Part shown: positions 24,404 through 31,386 of the stretch, one piece after another
Position numbering within the stretch: the first letter of the stretch is position 1
How the letters are laid out: each line of letters opens with the position of its first letter
Assembly: GCA_046757645.1 (NCBI GenBank)
Contig: JBHHYS010000011.1
Span: 1-41,527, forward strand
Direction: 5' to 3'
Length of the DNA: 41,527 nt
Origin: JBHHYS01 sp046757645
Lineage (GTDB): Bacteria > Acidobacteriota > Terriglobia > Acidiferrales > 2-02-FULL-67-57
Notes under the pieces: model-generated
What the model was told of the DNA's origin: nothing
Databases searched by the model: none
Seen by the model: the letters and a program-made list of their open reading frames with translations, nothing else
Program-made: the position numbers and the translations under genes

Positions 24404-24904
24404 CTACTTGGGAAACCTGTATGCGCCCGCGCACTCCCAGGTCATGCTCCCATCGGCGCCGGCTTTGCCTCTGCAGGTTCCCTGTCCCTTGATGCCCTTG
24501 AATTTGCCCGTGCCGCGAATAATTCTCCATTCGGTCTCTCCGCTCTGAGGGACTCCTTTCTTTAGAGTGGCGGTGCCCTCATAACGGTAGTGGACTTTGT
24601 CCCCGTTGGCCATGGTGTCCACATAGAAGCCGCGCGTGCGAGAACTGTTGCCCCTGATTTCATCATGCGCCGTAGCAACGCCCTTCTTGTTCTGGATACC
24701 TTCGATCTCCCAGGGTTTGACCCACCTGCACTTCGCTTGGCTGACCATGAACGAATGGTTGGGGCGGTCTCCCACCTCAACCGTGGCCTGAGTGTTGGGC
24801 CTGCCACAACGGGCAGTCCCGGAAATTCTTGTCTTCGCCCCCGTTACCGTGGGTAGCGCCAGTAGCACCGACACCACAACGAAAGAGATTTCTATCCTGC
24901 CCAT
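24404..24904 (-). CDS. Secreted small beta-rich protein of unknown function
   Basis: 166 residues from ATG 24904, chosen because GGAGGG lies about six bases upstream; the frame is open 14 codons further. MGRIEISFVVVSVLLALPTVTGA is a signal peptide. The mature part has four Cys and a repeated-strand pattern that ends in RIIRGTGKFKGIKGQGTCRG, which resembles exported hypothetical proteins with an allene-oxide-cyclase/dirigent-like barrel. It probably functions in the periplasm or outside. No operon partner. In the flanking gaps, 24255-24330 and 24990-25060 hold similar decayed peptide ends on the same strand. Confidence 0.6.
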   Translation of the reverse strand: MGRIEISFVVVSVLLALPTVTGAKTRISGTARCGRPNTQATVEVGDRPNHSFMVSQAKCRWVKPWEIEGIQNKKGVATAHDEIRGNSSRTRGFYVDTMANGDKVHYRYEGTATLKKGVPQSGETEWRIIRGTGKFKGIKGQGTCRGKAGADGSMTWECAGAYRFPK

Positions 24905-25113
24905 GGTTACCCTCCTTGGCGAGGATTTTGACTTGGGAAACCCCAACGGGCGGCCAAGCCTAGGCCAGTTGCCGGGAAGGTGTCAACCACAGCCGTCAAG
25001 CCTACCTTGGCGATCTTGCGCTCGATGCTTTTCAGCTTGAGTGGGAGGGAAGGTCGGTGGGCGGTTGGAGAGAAGGATGGGGTGGGTCATCCTACACAGG
25101 GTATTACGAGCCG

Positions 25114-25500
25114 CTATAGCTGGTAAGTCGTAATTTCAATCTCATGTCCGTCAGGATCACGAAAATAAATCGAGTGCGAGATACCATGATCCTCAAAGCT
25201 GAATTCAATCCTGCGGCGACTAAGTTCAGCCTGGGCCTGCTCAAAATTGGCCCGATCCACTCTGAAAGCAAGATGCTTCATTACAATGCCGCTGGTGCCA
25301 TCAGGTGGCGCGTTAGAGCTGGCGGTAGCAGAGGCGAACAGGGCCACGCAAGTCGGTCCGGCACAGAGCATCGCCGGCTGATTGCCCCAATCTTCCTGGT
25401 AGCGCCTTTCCAGGCCCAGCACCTCTTGATACCACGCAATCGAACGCTCCACATCCTTCACTGTGAGAGCTACATGGTCAATATGATCAATCGTGAACAT
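25114..25500 (-). CDS. VOC (glyoxalase/bleomycin-resistance) family protein
   Basis: 128 residues. MFTIDHIDHVALTVKDVERSIAWYQEVLGLE is the first beta-alpha-beta module with a metal-ligand His. VMKHLAFRVDRANFEQAQAEL begins the second module with another His, and SIYFRDPDGHEIEITTYQL carries the terminal Glu ligand. The VOC superfamily covers glyoxalases, dioxygenases and resistance proteins. The substrate is not readable, although the family pattern suggests a metal-dependent lyase or dioxygenase-like enzyme. It lies just after a PilZ gene on the same strand and has lower GC than the core genes nearby. Confidence 0.8.
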   Translation of the reverse strand: MFTIDHIDHVALTVKDVERSIAWYQEVLGLERRYQEDWGNQPAMLCAGPTCVALFASATASSNAPPDGTSGIVMKHLAFRVDRANFEQAQAELSRRRIEFSFEDHGISHSIYFRDPDGHEIEITTYQL

Positions 25501-25522
25501 GGCACCCTAGCTCATCTTCTTC

Positions 25523-25882
25523 TTATCCTTTATCTTCCGCACGCTCATTCCTCTCTTCTTGGGATTCATCACCCCAACAATTGCACAGGAATCTGACTCC
25601 AGCCCCGTTCATATGAAGGAACTCGACGCCCGCCCCCCGCAGGGGTTCCACGCGTCGGACGATGGCTTTGATCTCAAACGTCTTGTCCCCACCCAACAGA
25701 AACCTTATGGGTAGTCTTTGCCCTGGGATCACGGGACGCGCGCTCTCGATGAAGGCACCCGCGATGCTCAAGTTGTGGACTCGACCTATGTAGTATGGAT
25801 TGTCTCGCCACTTGGCCGTGGAAAAAAGGCAGGCGACTACGGGTCGGTGTGGTTGTATCCGGGGATGCGACCGGCGCTCCAT
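25523..25882 (-). CDS. PilZ domain protein 4
   Basis: 119 residues. MERRSHPRIQPHRPVVA gives R4-x3-R8, and HNLSIAGAFIE gives the NxSxxG motif, so c-di-GMP binding is likely. FEIKAIVRRVEPLRGAGVEFL completes the barrel. A hydrophilic C-terminal tail (EESQEERNERAEDKG) is probably disordered. It is 22 bases upstream of the VOC gene and probably in the same transcript. It shares strand order with the three PilZ proteins at 9-10.5 kb but has a different, less GC-rich codon choice. Confidence 0.8.
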   Translation of the reverse strand: MERRSHPRIQPHRPVVACLFSTAKWRDNPYYIGRVHNLSIAGAFIESARPVIPGQRLPIRFLLGGDKTFEIKAIVRRVEPLRGAGVEFLHMNGAGVRFLCNCWGDESQEERNERAEDKG

Positions 25883-26087
25883 GTTCTTTGTCGAGATCTC
25901 TGGCTCGCCTTCTTCCTATCCCTTATCTCCTTCATCCTCTCCAGCACATCACCTTACTGGCGGATGCCCCTTTCCTCCCCTAACCCCGCCCGCGTGATCG
26001 AGCTGGGGGAATGGCTCGACGCTGACGGTGGCTCTCTCTTGGCTGGCGCCCACCGCACCTTCTCCAGGTCTGATTGAACAAAGCCAT

Positions 26088-26432
26088 CTACTTGAAGCTC
26101 GCGAGCGCTTCCTCCTCACTGTCGTGGACTTCGAAAGCAGGCAGCAGTTTGTAGATTCCCAAGGTGTTATGAAGTAAGCGGGGAAGATTAACCAGTTTCA
26201 ATCGTCCGCCTTCTTTCGCCGTCAGGACAACAGCTTCCACCAAGGTGCCGATTCCGGTGCTATCCGTACGGGTGACATCCCCCAAGTTGAGCAAGATCTT
26301 CTTCTTGTTTGCCACCAACAGTTGTTTTAAGTGTTCGCGCAGGGCATCGCACTCTTGACCCGTCACGAGCTTGCCGCTTAAATCCAGCAGAGCGACATCC
26401 TGGCTTTCCCTGCGGTTGATAGTCAAATTCAT
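26088..26432 (-). CDS. STAS domain anti-sigma factor antagonist-like protein
   Basis: 114 residues. A SpoIIAA-like STAS domain: VALLDLSGKLVTG, ILLNLGDVTRTDSTGIGTLVEAV with the phosphorylatable Ser/Thr at S58/T59 next to D57, then GRLKLVNLPRLLHNTLGIYKL. Family members are phosphorylated by HPK-type anti-sigma kinases and switch partner binding. GGAGG nine bases before the ATG supports the start. No kinase or phosphatase gene adjoins, so it is an orphan here. Cytoplasmic. Confidence 0.85.
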   Translation of the reverse strand: MNLTINRRESQDVALLDLSGKLVTGQECDALREHLKQLLVANKKKILLNLGDVTRTDSTGIGTLVEAVVLTAKEGGRLKLVNLPRLLHNTLGIYKLLPAFEVHDSEEEALASFK

Positions 26433-26503
26433 GCGCGTGCCCTCCTTGCGTGCGTAACCAGGCAGAAACTATCTGAGTGGCATTATAGCAATCTGGGGAG
26501 GGT

Positions 26504-26755
26504 CTATGTAGGGCGCCTAGAAACTATTCCAACGGCTTCTCGAATGTGCGGGATCACTTCCTGGGTGTGTTGCACTTGCGCTTTCGACACCCTCCCCCGG
26601 CGCTCGGCTTCTGATAGCGAGATTGTGTCATCCGCACTGATCCTACGGTGCGGGAACACTACGCCCCGTCCGTAGGCATCATAGCGGGTGTCGAACTTGG
26701 GCGTTGGGGACTCGGTCTTACTCTGAGGGCTCTGCTCCCACGCGCTTACCCTCAT
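26504..26755 (-). CDS. Hypothetical 83-aa protein
   Basis: It overlaps the end of the preceding membrane-protein gene by 38 bases. The sequence is hydrophilic (ISADDTISLSEAERRGRVSKAQVQHTQEVIPHIREAVGIV), without a known domain. GAGG lies close before the ATG. It might be a translationally coupled gene or a spurious frame. Confidence 0.3.
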   Translation of the reverse strand: MRVSAWEQSPQSKTESPTPKFDTRYDAYGRGVVFPHRRISADDTISLSEAERRGRVSKAQVQHTQEVIPHIREAVGIVSRRPT

Positions 26756-27065
26756 CCACCTCAGGCTCCTGTTTGCTCCGGATGCAGCGCCCCCAGCCTA
26801 CCCGGGCTTTGTCAAGCTGTGCGCTGATATCTTCATTCTCGGCCTGAAGTTTGTCTCTGGACTGATTACACAGTTCCTTTGCCGCGATGCACTTCAGCAA
26901 AGCGTTCTCCTTCGTCTGCAGGGCGGCGGCATGGGCAGGTTTGGTCTGAAAGTACCATAGCCCCAGCCAAAGCAAGCTTGCCAGTACAAAGCCGGAGATG
27001 AACATAATCAACAACTCCGCGGCCCAAGCCGGCTTGGAACTCATATACTTCACATCGCCTTTCAT
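26718..27065 (-). CDS. Small single-pass membrane protein with coiled coil
   Basis: 115 residues. A transmembrane helix LLIMFISGFVLASLLWLGLWYF (about residues 17-38) is followed by a helical, Gln/Glu/Lys-rich region (ALQTKENALLKCIAAKEL to LQAENEDISAQLDKARVGW) that should form a coiled coil, with three Cys. GGGGAGAG six bases before the ATG supports the start. The family is not recognised. Confidence 0.5.
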   Translation of the reverse strand: MKGDVKYMSSKPAWAAELLIMFISGFVLASLLWLGLWYFQTKPAHAAALQTKENALLKCIAAKELCNQSRDKLQAENEDISAQLDKARVGWGRCIRSKQEPEVDEGKRVGAEPSE

Positions 27066-27282
27066 GCGGTTCTCTCCCCACGCGGTTGTGGGCCCTATCT
27101 TATCAGGAAGGGGGTTGGGGAGAATTCCCTTAGACAGGGTGATATGACAAATACTTGCCAGCAGCTACTCCGGGAAGTTCATCCGGCGCAGCTAGAGCAA
27201 CGGCGTCAGGCCCAAAAGCTTAGGCACACCCTTGGACAGGCTGGCCCCGTCGCGCCGCCTGTCGAAAACAAGCCAGCTATCG

Positions 27283-27288
27283 TACAAT
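27283..27288 (+). promoter_or_regulatory. -10 element for tRNA-Leu
   Basis: TACAAT ends nine bases before the tRNA 5' end, the expected distance. No good -35 is seen at 16-18 bases. Confidence 0.4.
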
Positions 27289-27297
27289 AAAGGAGTT

Positions 27298-27384
27298 GCG
27301 GAAGTGGCGGAATTGGCAGACGCACGGGACTTAGGATCCCGTGGCCGCAAGGCCGTGTGGGTTCGACTCCCACCTTCCGCACCA
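27298..27384 (+). tRNA. tRNA-Leu(UAG)
   Basis: An 87-nt class II tRNA. Acceptor GCGGAAG pairs with CTTCCGC, with discriminator A and encoded CCA. The anticodon stem CGGGA/TCCCG encloses CTTAGGA, giving UAG. A long variable arm (TGGCCGCAAGGCCG) and GGTTCGACTCC in the T arm are present. A CATCCCGA/TCGGGATG hairpin follows directly (27382-27401), without a T-run. Confidence 0.95.
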
Positions 27385-27548
27385 TCCCGATTCATCGGGA
27401 TGTCCTGAGCGAACGAAGTGAGTCGAGGGAGATTACCCTTCACGTTTGCTCCTGGCTGCTATTGCTGCTTATTGCTTTGCCGTGACGGCAGCTACTATTG
27501 CCCAAAAACCAGCGACCTTGATATGTTGCGTTCGTAGATGGGCGGTTG

Positions 27549-27578
27549 TTGACTAAAGTCATCATGACTGCTATAGTC
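27549..27578 (+). promoter_or_regulatory. Methyltransferase promoter with overlapping C-boxes
   Basis: TTGACT (27549-27554), an exact 17-base spacer and TATAGT (27572-27577) make a strong sigma-70 promoter only 15 bases before the ATG. GACTAAAGTC (27551-27560) and GACTGCTATAGTC (27566-27578) are GACT...AGTC dyads of the kind bound by restriction-modification controller proteins. They cover the -35 and -10, so bound C protein should repress the methyltransferase. Confidence 0.7.
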
Positions 27579-27592
27579 ACCATCTAGATACC

Positions 27593-28489
27593 ATGAAGTC
27601 CTACTACGCAACCCACCTCGGCAAGGCTTACCTGGGCGACTCACTGAAAATAATGCGCCAGCTACCTCACGACTCCGTCAACCTGGTCGTCACGTCACCT
27701 CCTTTCGGTCTTACCTTCAAGAAGGAATATGGGAATCCAGATTCTGTGCAGTACGTTGAGTGGTTTCTGCCATACGCGCACCAGATGAAGCGACTCATCT
27801 CGGAAGATGGAAGCATCGTGATCGATATCGGTGGCGCATGGAAGAAGGGTACGCCTACGCGTTCGATTTACCAGTTCAAACTCCTCGTCGCTTTGTGCGA
27901 GGAAGTAGGCCTGCACCTTGCTCAAGACTTCTACTGGTTCAGACCGGCAGCATTGACGGTTCCGGCCGAATGGGTAGCCGTGCGGCGGATTCGTGTCAAG
28001 GACGCTGTTAATTGCGTGTGGTGGTTAAGCAAGACGGAGTGGCCCAAAGCGAATAACTGGAATGTCCTTCAGCCGTACAGTGAAGATATGAATCGCCTGC
28101 TTCGCAAGGGCTACAAATCCAAACGGCGTCCGTCAGGACATTTTGTAACTCCCAAATTCATGCGGGATCACGGGGGAGCTATTCCTCCCAACTTGCTGCA
28201 AGTGGGGAATAACGAATCAAATAGTCATTACCTTCAGGCTTGCGAGAACGCTGGGCTGAGCCCTCATCCAGCGCGCTTTCCTAGAGAAATACCCGAGTTT
28301 TTCATAAAGCTCGCGACGGAAGAAAACGACTTAGTGCTGGACCCTTTTGCAGGGTCTAACGTGACAGGCGAGGCGGCTGAACTCAACAACCGACGGTGGA
28401 TTGCAATAGAGATGCGGCGAGATTACCTGGAGGGATCAAAGTTTCGGTTCGAAGAACCCGAGCTTTTCCGCACAGGCGCCCCAGGCTAG
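27593..28489 (+). CDS. M.PvuII-like N4-cytosine DNA methyltransferase
   Basis: 298 residues. The catalytic motif SPPF (35-38, in LVVTSPPFGLTFKKEYGN) comes before the SAM-binding block DPFAGSN (250-256), the beta-class order. Blocks shared, from memory, with M.PvuII (recognises CAGCTG) include RIRVKDAVNCVWWLSKTEWPK, RRPSGH, GGAIPPNLLQ and HPARFP; this points to N4-methylation of a similar site. No ribosome-binding site precedes the ATG, which sits about eight bases after the predicted transcription start, so the mRNA is probably near-leaderless. Its stop overlaps the controller gene stop on the other strand at CTAG. GC is well below that of the flanking housekeeping genes. Confidence 0.9.
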   Translation: MKSYYATHLGKAYLGDSLKIMRQLPHDSVNLVVTSPPFGLTFKKEYGNPDSVQYVEWFLPYAHQMKRLISEDGSIVIDIGGAWKKGTPTRSIYQFKLLVALCEEVGLHLAQDFYWFRPAALTVPAEWVAVRRIRVKDAVNCVWWLSKTEWPKANNWNVLQPYSEDMNRLLRKGYKSKRRPSGHFVTPKFMRDHGGAIPPNLLQVGNNESNSHYLQACENAGLSPHPARFPREIPEFFIKLATEENDLVLDPFAGSNVTGEAAELNNRRWIAIEMRRDYLEGSKFRFEEPELFRTGAPG

Positions 28490-28713
28490 TCGCGCTTTCG
28501 CTCGGCGTTCGCCACCATGGATGCCAAGGAAACACCAAGAGCCTGTGCGATTCGCTTGGCTGTGTCCAAGGTCGGCCTTCGTCGCCCTCGCTCAATCATA
28601 CTGACGAAGGTTCGATCCAGACTGGCTGCTTCCGCTAGCTTCTCCTGCGAAAGGTTGCGTCTGAGCCGGTATTGCCTAACTACTCTGCCGAATCTGAAGG
28701 AAAAGCTATCCAC
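28486..28713 (-). CDS. XRE-type controller (C) protein of the R-M system
   Basis: 75 residues, almost entirely a helix-turn-helix domain: RFGRVVRQYRLRRNLSQEKLAEAASLDRTFVSMIERGRRRPTLDTAKRIAQALGV. Size and sequence fit C proteins that dimerize on paired GACT/AGTC boxes and time nuclease expression after the system enters a new host. Such boxes lie before both transcription units here. It follows the nuclease gene, overlapping it by eight bases. Most C genes precede the nuclease, so this order is unusual. Confidence 0.8.
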   Translation of the reverse strand: MDSFSFRFGRVVRQYRLRRNLSQEKLAEAASLDRTFVSMIERGRRRPTLDTAKRIAQALGVSLASMVANAERKRD

Positions 28714-29257
28714 GCCTGCGCACCAAGTTCAACGTGGCAGGTAGGTTATCCCGCCAGAATTTGTGATAGGGGGTCGATGCCCCCAGTGAGACCCTACTAT
28801 CAAGGCGGCTCCGATACCGAGGATGTCGCCGCAAATCCCTTGTCGCTATGAATTTAAACTCCCACATTCCGGTCTGGTTATACAGGCAGGCCGCAAGGAC
28901 GTGAAACTCCCTCGGATGATAAAACCGTGTGGAAGGCTTTTTCGTTTTCGAGTAGCGCGACCGCATGAAGTCAACTGTCATTTCGCCGCGCCTCTTGGTC
29001 TTTTGCACATTCTTACACTCGAGCAGATAGGTACGACCCCTGTAGCGAACCCAAAAGTCCGGCTGCCCATCCCTATCAATGGAACCGAAACCCTGAAGAA
29101 TAGCTCTCGCCTTCAGTCTTCTCATTTGCCGGGCCAAATGCTCCTGCGCAACTGCACCTTTGGCAGCCACTAGTAAGCGGTTGTTCTTGCGAATTACGTC
29201 CAAAATGCTTGTAGCTGACAAGCGAAACATCTTTTCCAATACGTGCCTTGAACTCAT
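28706..29257 (-). CDS. PD-(D/E)XK type II restriction endonuclease (putative)
   Basis: 183 residues from ATG 29257, set by GGAG eight bases upstream. QPDFWVRYRGRTYLLECKNV gives P66-D67 and E80-x-K82, the PD-x(n)-ExK nuclease core; E39 could be the extra helix Glu. The C-terminal half is rich in Arg/Lys/Tyr. It faces a cognate-type methyltransferase and overlaps a controller gene, so a restriction enzyme is the natural reading. It does not resemble what I recall of R.PvuII, although the methyltransferase is PvuII-like. An upstream ATG at 29299 is a possible leaderless start. Confidence 0.75.
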   Translation of the reverse strand: MSSRHVLEKMFRLSATSILDVIRKNNRLLVAAKGAVAQEHLARQMRRLKARAILQGFGSIDRDGQPDFWVRYRGRTYLLECKNVQKTKRRGEMTVDFMRSRYSKTKKPSTRFYHPREFHVLAACLYNQTGMWEFKFIATRDLRRHPRYRSRLDSRVSLGASTPYHKFWRDNLPATLNLVRRRG

Positions 29258-29305
29258 GCTGTGCTCCGGAACGACCTGCAGAGCGGGAAGGATGCACATG
29301 GTCGT

Positions 29306-29330
29306 GACAAATAGTCCACGGACTATAGTC
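29306..29330 (-). promoter_or_regulatory. C-box operator upstream of the nuclease gene
   Basis: Leftward: GACTATAGTC (29330-29321), then CGTG, then GACTATTTGTC (29316-29306). Two dyads separated by a short GTG-containing spacer match the organisation of known C-protein operators. No strong -35 is apparent, as expected if C protein activates this promoter. Confidence 0.7.
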
Positions 29331-29399
29331 ACGCGCTTGTAAAGTGAGCCGCTTGTCTGCTAAGCTTACTAATCCCTCGCAAGGAGTTCCCCGGAGACG

Positions 29400-30686
29400 A
29401 TGGCGACGGAGACAAACGCGTGCCGGCGCGAACTCGAAATCGAGATTCCCGCCGAGACCGTAGAGCGCGAAACCCAGCGCATTACCCGGGAATTTGCCCG
29501 GCTGGCACGCCTGCCGGGGTTTCGTCCCGGCAAGGCCCCGCCGCAGTTGGTGCGCCGGCGTTTCTGGGATGACATCAAAAGCGAAGTCCTGCAATCCTTG
29601 ATTCCCTCCTCGCTCGAGCACGCCTTTCGGGAGCGCCACCTGACGCCGGTGGCCAACCCCTCCATCGCCGAACTGGAGTTCGAGCCCGAGAAGCCGCTGC
29701 GCTTCAAGGCCCGCTTTGAGGTGCTGCCGGAATTCCAACTGGGCGACTACAAAGACCTGGAGGTGGAACCCGCCCGGGTGGAGCTGAGGGAGGAGGACCT
29801 AGAGCGGGAACTGCAGGCCCTTCGGGAGCGGGCGGCCACCTATGAGCCGGTCGAGGACCGCCCGGCGGAACCCGGCGACACGGTAGTCACCTCGCTGGTA
29901 GGCGCGGTGACCGCACCCGAGGAGCGTCGCGAGCCCATTGTGCTCGAGGAGGTGCTCATCCATCTGGGGGCCGAATCCACTCTCGAAGCCTTCAGCGAGG
30001 GGCTGCGCGGCGTCCGTGCCGGTGAGGAACGCAAGTTCAGCGTCACCTACCCACAGGACTACCCGGAGGGGCAACTGGGCGGGCGCACGGTGGCTTTCAC
30101 GGCGCGGGTGAAAGGGGTGAAGCGCAAGCGCCTCCCCGCTCTCGACGACGAGTTCGCCCAACAACTGGGCGACTATCGCACCCTCGAGAAGCTGAAGGCC
30201 AAGGTGCGCCAGCAGCTCGAAGAAGCCCGCACCCGCCGGGAAAACGAGCTCACCCGCCAGCGCCTGCTCGACGCCCTGCTGGCCCGCCACGACTTCCCCG
30301 TGCCCGCGGCCCTGGTGGAGCGACAACTGGATGCGCGCCTGGAGCGCCAGGTGCGGACGCTCGTCGCCCAGGGCATCGACCCGGGGCGGGTGGACGTGGA
30401 CTGGAGAGGCCTGCGCCGGGCGGGCCGCGAGGCCGCCATTCGGGAAACCAAGCTCTCCTTGCTCCTCGAGCGCATCGCCGCAGCAGAACACATCGAAGCC
30501 AGCCAAGAGGAGTTGAACCAGGAGATCGAGCGCCTGGCCCGCGCCCGACGGCAGAGCCCCGAGGCCCTCCGAGCCCACTTGACAAAGGAGGGGAAGCTCG
30601 GTAGTATGAACTCTGCCATCCGCAGTGAGAAGGTGATCGAGTTCCTCCGCTTGCACGCCCGGCTCGAAGCGCCTAGCCGGGACTGA
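29400..30686 (+). CDS. tig: Trigger factor, ribosome-associated chaperone
   Basis: 428 residues. The N-terminal ribosome-binding domain has LPGFRPGKAPPQLVRRRF, containing the GFRxGxxP ribosome-docking loop. The middle FKBP-type peptidyl-prolyl isomerase domain covers GDTVVTSLVGAV to TVAFTARVKGVKRKRLP, and the C-terminal arm region is helical with many Arg/Glu. It binds nascent chains at the ribosome exit. GGAG lies just before the ATG. It is the first gene of the classic tig-clpP-clpX-lon group on the plus strand. Confidence 0.93.
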   Translation: MATETNACRRELEIEIPAETVERETQRITREFARLARLPGFRPGKAPPQLVRRRFWDDIKSEVLQSLIPSSLEHAFRERHLTPVANPSIAELEFEPEKPLRFKARFEVLPEFQLGDYKDLEVEPARVELREEDLERELQALRERAATYEPVEDRPAEPGDTVVTSLVGAVTAPEERREPIVLEEVLIHLGAESTLEAFSEGLRGVRAGEERKFSVTYPQDYPEGQLGGRTVAFTARVKGVKRKRLPALDDEFAQQLGDYRTLEKLKAKVRQQLEEARTRRENELTRQRLLDALLARHDFPVPAALVERQLDARLERQVRTLVAQGIDPGRVDVDWRGLRRAGREAAIRETKLSLLLERIAAAEHIEASQEELNQEIERLARARRQSPEALRAHLTKEGKLGSMNSAIRSEKVIEFLRLHARLEAPSRD

Positions 30687-30708
30687 CGATCCCTGACGAC
30701 CAGCGAAC

Positions 30709-31335
30709 ATGTCCAACCGAGACCCCCAAAGCTCACAGAATTACAGCACCCTGGTGCCGATGGTCATCGAGCAGACCAGCCGGGGCGAGCGCGCCTACGA
30801 CATTTACTCCCGGTTGTTACGCGATAACATCGTCTTCATTGGCACCCCGATTGACGACCCGATCGCCAACCTGGTCACCGCCCAGCTCCTCTTCCTGGAT
30901 GCCGAGGACCCCGATAAGGACATCGCCCTCTACATCAACTGTCCGGGGGGCTCGATCACCGCGGGCATGGCCATCTACGACACCATGCAGTTTGTCCGCC
31001 CGGACGTGGCCACCTATTGCATTGGCCAGGCAGCCTCCATGGCGGCGCTGCTGCTGGCCGCGGGCGCCAAAGGCAAGCGCTACGCCCTGCCCAACTCTCG
31101 CGTGCTCTTGCACGAACCCGGGGTTAGCGGCCTCTCGGGCCAGGCCACCGACATTGACATCCACGCCCGGGAAATTCTGCGCATGCGGGCGGCCATCAAC
31201 CGCTTGTTCGCCCGGCACACCGGGCAAACGCTGGAGCGAATCGAGAAGGACGTGAACCGCGACTTCATTATGGACGCCGAAGAGACCAAGAGGTATGGCA
31301 TCGTGGATGACATCATCCACGAAAAGCGCCGCTGA
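30709..31335 (+). CDS. clpP: ATP-dependent Clp protease proteolytic subunit
   Basis: 208 residues. The catalytic triad is visible: S110 in GQAASMAALLL, H135 in RVLLHEP, and Asp in NRDFIMDAEE (about D185). YINCPGGSITAGMAIYDTM is the oxyanion-loop and handle region. The enzyme assembles as a tetradecamer and degrades substrates unfolded by ClpX. It lies 22 bases after tig and 51 before clpX, so all three are probably cotranscribed. Confidence 0.97.
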   Translation: MSNRDPQSSQNYSTLVPMVIEQTSRGERAYDIYSRLLRDNIVFIGTPIDDPIANLVTAQLLFLDAEDPDKDIALYINCPGGSITAGMAIYDTMQFVRPDVATYCIGQAASMAALLLAAGAKGKRYALPNSRVLLHEPGVSGLSGQATDIDIHAREILRMRAAINRLFARHTGQTLERIEKDVNRDFIMDAEETKRYGIVDDIIHEKRR

Positions 31336-31386
31336 GGGCGAAGCCGTCTAACCTTTTTCCTGCTTCGCCCATCTAAGGAGGGAGGA

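Noticed and set aside
27192..27443. Leftward frame beginning MKGNLPRLTSFAQDIP and containing GGSRTHTALRP
   Set aside because: It is the antisense of tRNA-Leu(UAG), a known spurious annotation pattern.
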